The notes below the pieces were generated by a model. The model saw only the letters and a program-made list of their open reading frames with translations. It was not told the DNA's origin and searched no databases. The position numbers and the translations under genes were made by a program. Source: Chitinophaga rupis (GTDB taxonomy: Bacteria > Bacteroidota > Bacteroidia > Chitinophagales > Chitinophagaceae). Taken from it: a stretch of DNA of 64,000 nt. Location: contig NZ_FOBB01000005.1 in assembly GCF_900109685.1 (NCBI RefSeq), forward strand, positions 62,001-126,000, in the 5' to 3' direction. Shown piece by piece: positions 43,726 to 54,169 of this stretch; within the stretch, counting starts at the first letter, position 1; each line of letters opens with the position of its first letter.

Positions 43726-44868
43726 ATGACCTTTGCTGAATTTTTTCACATCCTTATCCTGTTGGGCTTTTTACAGGGTGTTATTATGAGCATGCTGCTC
43801 TTCTTCTCAAAAAAACGTTCCCGTCCCAACCGTTTACTGGGCACACTCATACTCCTCATAGCGCTGGCTTGTCTTAACCTATACCTTTTTGAATCGCCCC
43901 GGTTCACGGAGAATCCTATTCTGAACCTGCTGGGCAATCTTATTCCGCTGGTTATTATTATGCCCCTTGGTCCGCTCTTGTATTTTTATGTTAAAAGCAC
44001 CATTGATCCCAATTTCAGGATTACACGGAAGCAGCGCTTACATTTTTTACCTGTGATAATAGACTGCGGCCCCCAGCTCAGCATCATAATATATTTTGCG
44101 GCTGCGTTGTTAGACTTTTCAATACCGGACCCCGGTTTCCTGGGCCGTTTTATTGACAACTATAATGTATATGCCGATATTCCGCGCTGGGGTTCTATTA
44201 CTATCTATCTCTGGCTCTCCGCCAGGTACCTGGCCACGGTAAGCACGGAGAAAGAGCCTTACCGCCAATGGATGCGCCAGTTCATCCGTCTTTTTCTTGT
44301 TTTCCAGGTTATATGGTTTGTATACCTGGTGCCTTATGTGATACCATCCCTGACAGATAAGGTGCTGAATACGGTAGACTGGTACCCGGTATATATTCCC
44401 CTGGTGGTCCTGATCTACTGTCTGGGAATAAAAGGTTACCTGATGGCGCCTGCGGAAGCGCCGGTGGCAAGAAAAGTGGTGACCCCTCCGTCCGAAAAGC
44501 TGATAGCGGAAGCGGAACCACTCCTGAAAAAAGCAATGGAACAGGACCGCCTGTACCTGGATCCTGAGCTTAACCTGGCCTTGCTAGCCCGGCATACCGG
44601 CCTGCCCCAGAAAACCATTTCATTGATCCTGAACCAGCACTTGCAGAAAAGCTTCAATGAATTTGTGAACGGGTACCGGGTGGAGGCATTTAAGCAAAAT
44701 ATCCGGGAGCTGCGGCAGGATAATATGACTATCCTGGCCATGGCTTTTGATGCCGGTTTTAATTCGCAGGCAACTTTTCAACGTGCCTTCCGGAGCCATA
44801 CCGGTATGTCGCCCAGGGAATATATGACCCTGCACCTGGAAAAGCAGCCAAAACCGGAAAATGAGTAG
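43726..44868 (+). CDS. Membrane-bound AraC-family transcriptional regulator
   Basis: A 380-residue protein with about seven N-terminal membrane helices (such as LILLGFLQGVIMSMLLFF, LLGTLILLIALACLNLYLF and LGNLIPLVIIMPLGPLLYFY) and a C-terminal AraC-type HTH domain (residues about 265-380; LALLARHTGLPQKTISLILN and ILAMAFDAGFNSQATFQRAF). Such regulators sense membrane or periplasmic conditions directly. The nearest likely targets are the divergent FtsX permease and its own promoter, both next to the phased repeats. The downstream peptidase gene, 73 bp away, may be read through. Confidence 0.88.
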   Translation: MTFAEFFHILILLGFLQGVIMSMLLFFSKKRSRPNRLLGTLILLIALACLNLYLFESPRFTENPILNLLGNLIPLVIIMPLGPLLYFYVKSTIDPNFRITRKQRLHFLPVIIDCGPQLSIIIYFAAALLDFSIPDPGFLGRFIDNYNVYADIPRWGSITIYLWLSARYLATVSTEKEPYRQWMRQFIRLFLVFQVIWFVYLVPYVIPSLTDKVLNTVDWYPVYIPLVVLIYCLGIKGYLMAPAEAPVARKVVTPPSEKLIAEAEPLLKKAMEQDRLYLDPELNLALLARHTGLPQKTISLILNQHLQKSFNEFVNGYRVEAFKQNIRELRQDNMTILAMAFDAGFNSQATFQRAFRSHTGMSPREYMTLHLEKQPKPENE

Positions 44869-44941
44869 TAAAATGTTATTCAATTCCGGATTTGAGTAGA
44901 TATAACAGCCTGAAATACCTTGCTTTACCCGAAAAAAGGAG

Positions 44942-47806
44942 ATGAAACATTATTTGCGTCTTTGTTTGTTATTATTGGTTTTGACCGGTAACCAGGTTAT
45001 TGCCCAGGAAAAATTCATAACGCTTTCCGGCAGGATAACCGATGCCGGTAGTCATCAACCCATTATTTATGCCAATATCCAGCTAGCCAACGGTAGTATT
45101 GGTACGGCTGCCAATATAGCGGGGGAGTTCATTTTTAAAATAGCGGAAAAATTCTGGCAGGACACGCTGCTGATCTCCTGCATCGGTTACCAGTCTGTTA
45201 CCATGCCCTTGCCGAAGGCCAGCTTACAGGATATGGATATCCGTCTGGAGCCGGCTGTTTACCTGCTTCCGGCCGTATCGGTAAATGTGCGCAACGGTTT
45301 TGGGATCCTGCGGCAAATGATTCGCAGCATACCAGATAATTATGATACTGCCGATGTACGGCTGACCGCCTTTTACAGGGAAAATATCCGCCTGGCTGCA
45401 GATACAGTCAATTTCATTGAATCGGTTATGGATATTTACAAAACCTATCATACCGGCCGGGATCATAAAGACCAGATCCGCATTATCAAAGGCCGTAAAA
45501 AGAAGGTGGATTGGAGTAAAGATCCGCAGCTGTACAACTGGATCGGTAATATTACGAACACGGCTTACTCCTCCCTGAACGAAGACTTACAGAAATACCT
45601 TGACGCAAAGAATAATATACTGAATGAACGCAATTTCCGCTATTATACCTGTGATTACAGGGAAACGATCCGCGAAAGCGACCGTAATCTCCTGGTGTTA
45701 TACCTGCAGCCCAAAGAAGATAGCCGCAAAGGACTGGTATGGGCAAAGATCTATATTGACGAAGCTGACCTGGCACTGGTAAGGTGTGAGATGGAGACCA
45801 CCCCGGCCGGGAATGACTATGTGAACCGCCATGGGAAAGGTGGTATCAACTATATGATCATGTCTAAGGTTATAAAGGCCAGCTTTGATTTTACAAAGAT
45901 CTCGATGGTGGTCACCTACAAGCAATACAATAATAAAAGTTACCTGAGCACCGTACAGCGTCACTGGGAGTGCGTGTTGAACAGCAGCAAGCGGGGAATG
46001 AAGGATGTTCCATGGACCGGTGATTTTTATCTGCTGGTCACAGACGTGAGCAAGGATAGCTTACAACGTTTTGCTACGGGTATTAGTAATGACCGGTCAT
46101 CCATGAACCATGAGATAGGGAATGACTATGATCCTGCTTTCTGGGAAAACTACAACATCCTGCTGCCGGTGCTGCAGGATTCAGTAAAGCAAAAGAAGGA
46201 CGCCGCGCCGCCCTCTGGCAAAGCCGCACATATTTCTAACCGTCAGAACGGCTTTACCCGGGCCGATACGCTGCGCGGCATGCTATCGACGCTTCGTAAC
46301 TGCTACGACGTTAGCTTTTATCACCTGGATGTGGATGTAAACCTGGAGCACCGTTCCATTGAGGGGAGTAATAAGATCCGGTTTAAAGTAGTGACCCCGT
46401 TTAACCGGATGCAGATAGACCTGTACGCCAATATGCGCATCAGGAAGATCCTGTATGGGGATCAGCCCCTGTCATTTACCCGGGAAGATAATGCGGTATT
46501 TGTGAAGTTTCCCCTTACGCTGCCCGCAGGCAGTGAAGAAACGATCATGGTGTATTACGATGGGGTACCGCAGGAGCCTGACTTTAAGATCCCGATGTAC
46601 GGCGGTATACTATGGGACAAGGACGAACAAGGCAATCCCTGGGTACAGGTAGTATGCCAGGGCTCCGGCGCCAGCTTATGGTGGCCCAACAAAGATCATT
46701 TGTCTGATGAACCGGACAGCATGCGGATCTGGATCACTATACCCAACGGCTATACTGAAATATCCAATGGCCGTTTGCAGCGGAAAACGCCGGCAGGCGC
46801 CGGTAAAACCAGGTATGAATGGCTGGTGACCTATCCCATCAATAATTACAACGCTACCTTTTGCATAGGTAAATACGCTTCTTTTAAAGATGCCTATATC
46901 AGCGGCCAGGATACATTAACGCTGGACTATTATGTGATGCCCTATAATTTAGAACGCGCCAGAACTATGTTTGCGCAGGTAAAGCCCATGCTGGCCTGTT
47001 TTGAACAACATTTTGGAAAATACCCGTTTCCCCGGGATGGTTTCACCCTGCTTGAAAGCCCTTATCCCATGGAGCACCAGAGCGGCGTATGCATGGGAAA
47101 GATCAAAGAGGGCATGCGCCTGGATTATTCGCCTTTGATCTGGCATGAATGTGCACACGAGTGGTGGGGTAATGCCATCAGCTGTAAAGATATTGCTGAC
47201 ATGTGGATGCATGAGGCATTTGCCACCTATGCGGAAGGTCTTATGGTAGAATGCAGCGAAGGTAAGGCGCTGGGGGTAGCGTACCTGAATGCACAGAAAG
47301 ACCAGGTAAATAACCGCGAGCCTGTAACCGGTGTTTATAATGTAAATCACATCCACTACAATATCGGGGATATGTATAGCAAAGGGAGCCTGATGTTGAA
47401 TACATTCCGCTTTGTGCTGGATAACGATACCCTGTGGTTTACGCTGCTAAAGGATATACAGCAGCATTTCCGTTACCGGACCCTTTCGGCCGATGAATTG
47501 GTAAGCTACATTTCACTGCGTACGGGTAAAGATTACAGCTGGTTCTTTGATCAGTATCTGAAATACACCAGCCTGCCGAAGCTGGAAATATCCCTGAAAG
47601 AAAAGGGAAGCAATCTGCAGCTAACCTACCGCTGGCTGGCAGATGCAGCGGGGTTTAAGATGCCGGTAAAAGTAACAGTAGCCCCGGGCCGCTTTGGTTT
47701 TATTTATCCCACAACTAACCGGCAGATCATTACGCTGAAGCAAATGAACGCAGGCGATTTTGAGGTAGATGAGGATGATTTTTATATAGAGGTGGCAGAG
47801 GTATGA
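44942..47806 (+). CDS. Exported M1-family metallopeptidase with carboxypeptidase-like regulatory domain
   Basis: A 954-residue exported protein. The signal peptide (LRLCLLLLVLTGNQVIAQ) is followed by a carboxypeptidase D regulatory-like beta-sandwich (ISLSGRITDAGSHQPI-type segment, about 25-110), a middle domain, and an M1 aminopeptidase unit (about 440-900). Zinc ligands are HECAH at 735-739 and E758 (H-E-x-x-H-x18-E), and the GAMEN-like exopeptidase loop is YPMEHQSGV. It probably trims peptides at the cell surface. It lies just downstream of the membrane AraC gene. An AAAGGAG stretch precedes the ATG, which is stronger than usual for this phylum. Confidence 0.88.
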   Translation: MKHYLRLCLLLLVLTGNQVIAQEKFITLSGRITDAGSHQPIIYANIQLANGSIGTAANIAGEFIFKIAEKFWQDTLLISCIGYQSVTMPLPKASLQDMDIRLEPAVYLLPAVSVNVRNGFGILRQMIRSIPDNYDTADVRLTAFYRENIRLAADTVNFIESVMDIYKTYHTGRDHKDQIRIIKGRKKKVDWSKDPQLYNWIGNITNTAYSSLNEDLQKYLDAKNNILNERNFRYYTCDYRETIRESDRNLLVLYLQPKEDSRKGLVWAKIYIDEADLALVRCEMETTPAGNDYVNRHGKGGINYMIMSKVIKASFDFTKISMVVTYKQYNNKSYLSTVQRHWECVLNSSKRGMKDVPWTGDFYLLVTDVSKDSLQRFATGISNDRSSMNHEIGNDYDPAFWENYNILLPVLQDSVKQKKDAAPPSGKAAHISNRQNGFTRADTLRGMLSTLRNCYDVSFYHLDVDVNLEHRSIEGSNKIRFKVVTPFNRMQIDLYANMRIRKILYGDQPLSFTREDNAVFVKFPLTLPAGSEETIMVYYDGVPQEPDFKIPMYGGILWDKDEQGNPWVQVVCQGSGASLWWPNKDHLSDEPDSMRIWITIPNGYTEISNGRLQRKTPAGAGKTRYEWLVTYPINNYNATFCIGKYASFKDAYISGQDTLTLDYYVMPYNLERARTMFAQVKPMLACFEQHFGKYPFPRDGFTLLESPYPMEHQSGVCMGKIKEGMRLDYSPLIWHECAHEWWGNAISCKDIADMWMHEAFATYAEGLMVECSEGKALGVAYLNAQKDQVNNREPVTGVYNVNHIHYNIGDMYSKGSLMLNTFRFVLDNDTLWFTLLKDIQQHFRYRTLSADELVSYISLRTGKDYSWFFDQYLKYTSLPKLEISLKEKGSNLQLTYRWLADAAGFKMPVKVTVAPGRFGFIYPTTNRQIITLKQMNAGDFEVDEDDFYIEVAEV

Positions 47807-47813
47807 GCCGCTT

Positions 47814-48350
47814 TTACTGCACATGAGGATTCGCCGGAGCATAAGCAGGTGCATAAAGAGGAGAGTAGCCATAATAGTTGCTCCTGCTTACGCTAACGCT
47901 GCCTGAAATAGAAAATGTTCTGTCGTTGCTGATATACATTACGCCTACTCTGGCGGCTGGGTTAATGCTGAAATTGTTGTTCCGCATTGAACCATAGTTC
48001 TTGTCAATGCCGGGTTGGTAGAATGCACTATTGTATTGTAAAAGAGTAGGCGTTACCGAAATACCTCCGAAAGCAAATATATTATTGGTCAATTGCCGGT
48101 TGAGCTGATATTCCAATGGAGCGGACAGGAAGGTGCTGCTGCCTCCCTTAAATCCAATAAAACCGGTGGTAATGCCGGCGTATTTTGTGATAAACCATTT
48201 TTTTGGATGGTAGCTGGTATCAGCTGCCTGGCCGGGATTTCCGAAGGCCGGTTGTATATTATGCTGGGGGCCGTAATATAAAGGAGACTGTGCCTTAGTT
48301 GCCATGGCCGCCGACATTAAAATTGCGGTAAAAATGATTGCCCGTATCAT
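47814..48350 (-). CDS. Exported hypothetical protein
   Basis: A 178-residue protein with a signal peptide (IIFTAILMSAAMATKA). The body has alternating Gly and aromatic strands (KYAGITTGFIGFKGGSSTFL, FAFGGISVTPTLLQYN, AARVGVMYISNDRTFSISGS), suggesting a small outer-membrane barrel. The tail is a Pro/Ala/Tyr-rich APAYAPANP. No family is recognised. It converges with the M1 gene across 7 bp. Confidence 0.65.
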   Translation of the reverse strand: MIRAIIFTAILMSAAMATKAQSPLYYGPQHNIQPAFGNPGQAADTSYHPKKWFITKYAGITTGFIGFKGGSSTFLSAPLEYQLNRQLTNNIFAFGGISVTPTLLQYNSAFYQPGIDKNYGSMRNNNFSINPAARVGVMYISNDRTFSISGSVSVSRSNYYGYSPLYAPAYAPANPHVQ

Positions 48351-48449
48351 GATATGAAGATAACTATCCTTTTTATTAATATTGCTAATAAAATCCTAAT
48401 ATTTTCATCCCTGGGAATATGCCAGGGCGCTATCGCTAAAATATAAGGT

Positions 48450-48815
48450 ATGGACGGCTCCAATACACAAGATCAGCGTATTGCAAAAATGATCTTTGCC
48501 TCGGTCTATCCTTTGTATCTCGCAAAGGTAGAGAAGAAAGGCAGAACAAAAGAAGAATTGCACCAGGTTATAGAATGGTTAACAGGCTTCGATAATAAGC
48601 AGCTGCAGGAGCTGATAAACGAAAAGGTAACTTTTGAAACGTTTTTCCAGCGCGCTTCGCTAAACCCCAATGCGAAGCTCATCACAGGTGTAATTTGCGG
48701 GTATCGCGTAGAGGAGATCGAAAATCCTTTGACGCAGCAGGCCCGGTATCTGGATAAGCTGGTGGATGAGCTGGCGAAGGGCCGGAAGATGGAGAAGATA
48801 TTGCGCGGATCATAG
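48450..48815 (+). CDS. DUF2200 family protein
   Basis: A 121-residue cytoplasmic protein. RIAKMIFASVYPLYLAKVEK, GRTKEELHQVIEWLTGF, ITGVICGYRVEEIENPLTQQ and RYLDKLVDELAKGRKMEKIL match DUF2200, a small conserved family of unknown role found across bacteria. Length is normal. It has its own terminator. Confidence 0.85.
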   Translation: MDGSNTQDQRIAKMIFASVYPLYLAKVEKKGRTKEELHQVIEWLTGFDNKQLQELINEKVTFETFFQRASLNPNAKLITGVICGYRVEEIENPLTQQARYLDKLVDELAKGRKMEKILRGS

Positions 48816-48846
48816 AGGGTAAGAGGCGGTAAAATAAACTTACAGG

Positions 48847-48878
48847 AAAGGCCGGAAGTTATCTCCAGCCTTTTTTTC
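48847..48878 (+). terminator. Terminator of the DUF2200 gene
   Basis: AAAGGCCGGA and TCCAGCCTTT form a stem with a mismatch, followed by T7. Confidence 0.75.
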
Positions 48879-49040
48879 TTTCCGCCGGAACTTGCAATAT
48901 TCTGTTTATCAATTAATTAAACTCAAAATAACCAGGGGTAAAAGGTTCCCCAATAGCGCAATCCGGTGCAATCCTACCGCAGTGAATTAAGCTAGATTTA
49001 TGCAGAGAGCATTTTTTTTACCCTAAAACCCTATCTTCTC

Positions 49041-52000
49041 ATGAGAAAAGTTCTACTCTTCGCAGCTGCATTACTATGCAGTACAATCTCGTTTGCCCAG
49101 AATTATTGGAGGCCCCACACCGATGCCGCCAGGATCACTACCGACAAAGCGGTGGCCCGGCTTGCATTTCCGGCCGAATTCCAGTTATTTGATCTGAGCT
49201 TTACCCCTTTCCGGAATGAAGCATTTAAAACGGTCCGTAATGCATCCGCACATGCAACCATTATCTCTTTGCCGAATGCAGACGGGCAAATTGAACAGTT
49301 TGAAATTGTAGAAGCTTCCAATTTCGAGCCTGCATTACAGGCCCAATTCCCTGATATAAGAGCTTTTTCAGGGAAAGGCATCACGGATAAATATGCTACA
49401 TTAAAGCTGAGCATTTCTCCGCAGGGGATTCAAACAACTGTTTTTCGCACAGAAAAGGAAACAGAGTTTATTGAACCTTATTCTGCCGACCATACTGTTT
49501 ATGCTGTATTTAAAAAACGGCCGAAGACCTTACCCTGGAAGTGTTCTACCCCGGAGCAAAAATTGTCAGATGATATAGCCCGCAAGGTATCTGATGTTGC
49601 TGCCAGGTCAACCGGCGATATGAAAACATTACGGCTGGCTCAATCCGTTACAGCTGAATACTCCAATTATTTTGGCGCTACCAGCGCTTCGCAGGTTGCA
49701 TTGGTGCTGGCAGCTGTTAATGCTACGCTTACCCGTTGCAATGGTGTTTATGAAAAGGATCTGGCTATCCATCTTAACCTGATTGCGGCAACTACCAATG
49801 TATTCTATTATAATGCTTCAACAGATCCATATTCCGCGGCCAGCAGTGGCGCCGGCGGGGCATGGAACAGCGAGCTGCAAAGCACATTAACCTCTGTGAT
49901 CGGCGCCGCGAACTATGATATTGGCCACCTGTTCGGGGCATCCGGTGGTGGCGGTAATGCCGGTTGTATAGGTTGTATTTGTGCTGACAATTCAAAAGGA
50001 AGCGGCTTTACTTCTCCTGCAGATGCTATTCCGCAGGGAGATAATTTCGATATCGATTATGTAGTGCATGAAGTAGGGCACCAGCTGGGTGCTAACCACA
50101 CTTTTTCCATGAGCAATGAAGGTACCGGCGTGAATGTGGAACCAGGCTCCGGGATCACTATTATGGGTTATGCCGGTATTACCAGCCAGGATCTTGCTCC
50201 ACATTCCATTGATATTTATCATGCTGCTTCCATTGCGCAGATCCAGGCTAATCTTTCCGGCAAAACCTGCCCGATAACTACCAGCATAGCCGCTAATAAT
50301 GCAACCCCTGTTGTAAATGCCGGCGGTAATTTTGCGATCCCTATCAGCACCCCGTTTGCATTGACCGGTTCAGCTACTGATGCTAATGCCGGTGATGTGC
50401 TGACTTATTGCTGGGAGCAAAATAACAGCGCATCCTCCTCACAAACGGGATCTGCCAGTGTGGCCAGCGCAACCAAAGCATCTGGTCCCAACTGGATCTC
50501 ATTTACGCCTACCACATCGCCAACAAGGTATTTTCCCAAAATGTCTACCATTCTTGCAGGCGGTTTAGTGTCCGGCCCATTGACTGGCGGGGATGCAGGC
50601 GCTAATACAGAAGCATTGAGCTCCGTTTCAAGAACCTTGAGCTTCCGCCTAACGGTAAGGGATAATGCACCTTATAGTTCTACCGCACCGGTAAGCATCG
50701 GACAAACCAATTTTGCGGATATGACAGTAACGGTTACCAATTCATCCGGGCCTTTTTCAGTAACGGCTCCTAATACGGCGGTAACCTGGGCTGGTAATTC
50801 ATCACAAACGGTAACCTGGAGTGTAGCCAATACAACCGCATCACCGGTTAGCTGCGCTAATGTAAAAATATCTATCTCTACAGATGGAGGCGCTACCTTC
50901 AGCACATTAGTGGCCAGCACTCCGAATGATGGCAGTGAGGTGATAACGGTTCCGAATACACCCACTACCACAGCAAGAATAAAAGTAGAAGCGGTAGGAA
51001 ATATTTTCTTTGATATTTCCAATACCAATTTCACTATTACATCCGGTTCCGGCTGTGCTGCTCCGTCAGGGTTAATTGCTTCTGCTATTACCACTACATC
51101 GGCTACCGTAGGATGGACCGCAGTAAGCGGCGCAGTATCTTATGATGTGGATTATAAAGCTACTTCCTCTGCTACCTGGGTGAATGCTGCAACAGGAACA
51201 ACGGCTGTTTCTCTGGGCTTAACAGGACTTACCTCCGGAACTACTTATGATTACAGGGTAAGAACTAATTGCGCCAGCGGCAGCAGCGCTTATTCAGCAG
51301 CGCAATTTACTACCACCTCCACAGGCACCTGCAATTCGCCCACTGGCTTAGCCAGTTCCGCTGTAACAGCTACGGGAGCTACTGTTAGCTGGACATCCGT
51401 AAGCGGCGCGCTGAGCTATGACGTAGATTATAAACCTAATGCATCCTCCACCTGGATCAATGCCGCAACCGGAACCGCTTCCACATCGGTTAACTTAAGC
51501 GGATTAACCTCCATCACATTATATGACTGGAGAGTAAGAACAAATTGTTCAGGCGGTAATAGCACCTATGCTACTGCGCAATTCACTACCTTAACCTCAT
51601 CCGGTTGTGCAAATCCGTTGGATAATTCAACCAATGGAACTATTTCCGGTGCTGCAACCATTCCATTTAATACGGATGTTACAGGCCTTATCAGCCCAAG
51701 TGGTGATGTTGATAATTATAAATTTGTGATCACTACTTCCGGTACTATCACGATTACATTGAGAACCCTGCCTGGTGATTATGATGTAAAACTGCTGAAC
51801 AGCTCAGGTACACAGGTGGCTATTTCACAGGCAGGCGGCACCAGCAATGAAACGATCAGCAGAACCGTCAGCGCGGGTACTTATTATGTGCAGGTGTATG
51901 GCTACAATGGGGCCAATAGTGCTACCACCTGTTATACACTACGGGTACAATTAGGTACTGCCAGCCGCGGAGATGATGCTATTACTAGCAATGCACCCAA

Positions 52001-52232
52001 AATGGTTGTATTCCCGAATCCTGCCAGGGACCTGGTGAACATTAACCTTTCGGGCTACAAAGGAAAATCAGAAGTGAGCATGTTTGATGTGAACGGCCGC
52101 CTGGTATTGCGCCGTGAAATGAGCGAGGTTAACACGCAGCTTGATATTTCTGCATTGCCTGCAGGTGTTTATATAATGAGGATTAAGAATGGAGTAAATG
52201 AAGTGAATAGAACGAAGATCATTAAACAATAA
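49041..52232 (+). CDS. Secreted reprolysin-like metalloprotease with Fn3, PPC and T9SS domains
   Basis: A 1063-residue exported zinc protease. Signal peptide (LLFAAALLCSTISFAQ), prodomain to about 190, then a reprolysin-like catalytic domain with HEVGHQLGANH at 343-353, the H-E-x-G-H-x-x-G-x-x-H metzincin site. Two fibronectin-III-like repeats (about 670-758 and 764-853), a pre-peptidase C-terminal domain (about 870-975; DVDNYKFVITTSGTITITLR) and a type A sorting domain (MVVFPNPARDLVNINLSG to end) follow. It should be secreted by the T9SS to degrade extracellular proteins. It is monocistronic with a terminator. Confidence 0.93.
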   Translation: MRKVLLFAAALLCSTISFAQNYWRPHTDAARITTDKAVARLAFPAEFQLFDLSFTPFRNEAFKTVRNASAHATIISLPNADGQIEQFEIVEASNFEPALQAQFPDIRAFSGKGITDKYATLKLSISPQGIQTTVFRTEKETEFIEPYSADHTVYAVFKKRPKTLPWKCSTPEQKLSDDIARKVSDVAARSTGDMKTLRLAQSVTAEYSNYFGATSASQVALVLAAVNATLTRCNGVYEKDLAIHLNLIAATTNVFYYNASTDPYSAASSGAGGAWNSELQSTLTSVIGAANYDIGHLFGASGGGGNAGCIGCICADNSKGSGFTSPADAIPQGDNFDIDYVVHEVGHQLGANHTFSMSNEGTGVNVEPGSGITIMGYAGITSQDLAPHSIDIYHAASIAQIQANLSGKTCPITTSIAANNATPVVNAGGNFAIPISTPFALTGSATDANAGDVLTYCWEQNNSASSSQTGSASVASATKASGPNWISFTPTTSPTRYFPKMSTILAGGLVSGPLTGGDAGANTEALSSVSRTLSFRLTVRDNAPYSSTAPVSIGQTNFADMTVTVTNSSGPFSVTAPNTAVTWAGNSSQTVTWSVANTTASPVSCANVKISISTDGGATFSTLVASTPNDGSEVITVPNTPTTTARIKVEAVGNIFFDISNTNFTITSGSGCAAPSGLIASAITTTSATVGWTAVSGAVSYDVDYKATSSATWVNAATGTTAVSLGLTGLTSGTTYDYRVRTNCASGSSAYSAAQFTTTSTGTCNSPTGLASSAVTATGATVSWTSVSGALSYDVDYKPNASSTWINAATGTASTSVNLSGLTSITLYDWRVRTNCSGGNSTYATAQFTTLTSSGCANPLDNSTNGTISGAATIPFNTDVTGLISPSGDVDNYKFVITTSGTITITLRTLPGDYDVKLLNSSGTQVAISQAGGTSNETISRTVSAGTYYVQVYGYNGANSATTCYTLRVQLGTASRGDDAITSNAPKMVVFPNPARDLVNINLSGYKGKSEVSMFDVNGRLVLRREMSEVNTQLDISALPAGVYIMRIKNGVNEVNRTKIIKQ

Positions 52233-52253
52233 AGCAGGTAGAAAACGATATAG

Positions 52254-52288
52254 AAAAGCCAGTGCCTATCCGGGTACTGGCTTTTTTA
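52254..52288 (+). terminator. Rho-independent terminator
   Basis: Perfect 10-bp arms AAAAGCCAGT (52254-52263) and ACTGGCTTTT (52276-52285) are followed by T-rich sequence, closing the metalloprotease transcript. Confidence 0.9.
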
Positions 52289-52296
52289 TGATCAGA

Positions 52297-53085
52297 TCAA
52301 TAATCGATGATGTGAGCAGATAGCTGGGAGGGAGTGATGCCGGTGTATGATCTGAACTCCCGGATGAAATGAGCCTGGTCGTAATAGCCGCATTCATAGG
52401 CGATATTGGTCAGCGACATATTAGCCGACCGGACCAGCCTGAGGCTTTTGTTGAACCGTTGAACCGAAAAGAAGCTTTTGGGCGAGATGCCTACGTAATT
52501 CAGAAAAAGTTTCTGAATGTACCGTTCAGAAAATCCGCTTTCTGCTGCCAGGCGCTCAATGTCAAATGATTCACCATTTTGGCAGATGGAATTGCACAAC
52601 GCTTCGACCAACATTATCTTCTCCTGGTTTTTCCTGCTGCTGAGCAGCTTATCAATTAAGAATGCTTCCAGCACTTTCACCTTTTGTTCCAGCGAAGGTT
52701 GCTCCATCAGGCGCTGGTAAAACTCCCTGGATTCCTTGTTGAGAATATCATGCAGGTCAATGGATTTGTTGGTAAAGTCGGAAACCTGGTTTGGGAAGAA
52801 GAGGGCGCCGGCGTATGGGTAGAAACGTGTTATCAGGCAAATATTACCCTTTTGGATAGAGGCCTTCGTGGGTATGTTCCAATGGCCAAGCACCTCCAAA
52901 CGGGGTACTATAATTGACTGGTTTCCCCGGTGCCTAATCGTATCGCAATTCGATATATCGATACAAAATTCCAGGCACCCGGACGGATACATCAGCTCCA
53001 GGGTATCACTATCGTGGATGCAGGTCCAGTAATACTTTACATAACGGCTTAAAATAGCTGATGGATAAAAGACCTTGTCTCTCAT
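52297..53085 (-). CDS. AraC-family transcriptional regulator
   Basis: A 262-residue regulator. The N-terminal beta-rich domain (YPSAILSRYVKYYWTCIHD) resembles the DUF6597 group of Bacteroidota AraC proteins, and the C-terminus has two HTH units (IERLAAESGFSERYIQKLFL and LTNIAYECGYYDQAHFIREF) followed by FRSYTGITPSQL. It is cytoplasmic. Its target is not evident; the divergent SGNH gene is separated by 127 bp and may be one. Confidence 0.85.
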   Translation of the reverse strand: MRDKVFYPSAILSRYVKYYWTCIHDSDTLELMYPSGCLEFCIDISNCDTIRHRGNQSIIVPRLEVLGHWNIPTKASIQKGNICLITRFYPYAGALFFPNQVSDFTNKSIDLHDILNKESREFYQRLMEQPSLEQKVKVLEAFLIDKLLSSRKNQEKIMLVEALCNSICQNGESFDIERLAAESGFSERYIQKLFLNYVGISPKSFFSVQRFNKSLRLVRSANMSLTNIAYECGYYDQAHFIREFRSYTGITPSQLSAHIIDY

Positions 53086-53212
53086 ATTGGGAGCAGAAGT
53101 TAGCGTATTTGTACGACATTGACAAATGCGCCGGAACGGGAGTAATGGGCACTACTTTTCTCAAAAATAAATTATCTTACCTTTTTATTCCTCTACCTTA
53201 TAACTGTTCGCC

Positions 53213-54169
53213 ATGTGGAGAAATGCGGCAGCTGCGCAATTAGCAGCGGTAATCCTTTATTTATTGCCGGCCACCGGCTGTAAAACCACCCCGGATCATC
53301 ACCGGTATACCATTGTTGTTGTGGGTTCTTCTACCGCAGAAGGATACGGCATTAAGCCGAAAGACAGCTGCTGGGTGAACCGTTTTGCGCATTCACTGGG
53401 ACCGGAAGTAGCGGTCCGGAACATCTCGAAGACCGGCTATTCCACCTATGAAGTAATGCCCACCGGCACCAGGAAAGAAGGCCGGCCGGAACCGGATACA
53501 GAAAGGAATATTACCAAAGCGCTCAGCTTTCATCCGGATGCTATCATCCTCAACCTTCCCACCAATGATGCAGCTGCCGGCTACAGCCTGGAAGAGCAGC
53601 AGGCTAATTTCCGCACGATCATCCAAGCTGCAACGGATAAGCAGATCCCGGTGTGGGTAACTACTACCCAGCCACGTACCAATACTTTCGGGCATCCGCG
53701 TAATACATTGCCACAGATGCGCGACTGGCTGCTGGCCACCTATGGCGATAAAGTGATTAATTTCTGGGAGCCTTTTGCCAATGCCGATAATACTATCAAC
53801 AAGCAATACGATCAGGATGGCATCCATCTGAATATACCGGGGCACCGCATTCTCTTTGAGCGTGTGGCGCAAAAGCATATTATGGATACTGTGCGCAAAG
53901 GCCCTGTGCAGCTGTTATCTGTTGCTGAAACCCCATATGGCCTGCGCCTGCGCACCGGCGGGGAAAGATATATCGATAGCTTCAGGATACAGGCCAGTAC
54001 GGATTCCCTGCAGTGGATGGATGCCGGACGGGTAAAAGCTGCCGGCACTACCGTGCATGTGCAGGATTATGAGCTGAATGTAAATGCAGCCGCGCAGTAC
54101 CGTTATTATCGCATCGAGGCAAAGGATTCATTGAACAGGGTGTTCCTGCTGAGAAGTTTCAGGCTTTAA
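53213..54169 (+). CDS. SGNH/GDSL-family hydrolase lipoprotein
   Basis: A 318-residue probable lipoprotein (signal ending LLPATGC, Cys23). The SGNH motifs are present: nucleophile block VVVGSSTAEGYG, the Asn block NLPTNDAAA, and the catalytic D-x-x-H as DGIHLN. A C-terminal beta-sandwich-like module follows from about 240. Enzymes of this type are esterases or deacetylases on carbohydrates, at the cell envelope here. It is a single gene. Confidence 0.85.
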   Translation: MWRNAAAAQLAAVILYLLPATGCKTTPDHHRYTIVVVGSSTAEGYGIKPKDSCWVNRFAHSLGPEVAVRNISKTGYSTYEVMPTGTRKEGRPEPDTERNITKALSFHPDAIILNLPTNDAAAGYSLEEQQANFRTIIQAATDKQIPVWVTTTQPRTNTFGHPRNTLPQMRDWLLATYGDKVINFWEPFANADNTINKQYDQDGIHLNIPGHRILFERVAQKHIMDTVRKGPVQLLSVAETPYGLRLRTGGERYIDSFRIQASTDSLQWMDAGRVKAAGTTVHVQDYELNVNAAAQYRYYRIEAKDSLNRVFLLRSFRL

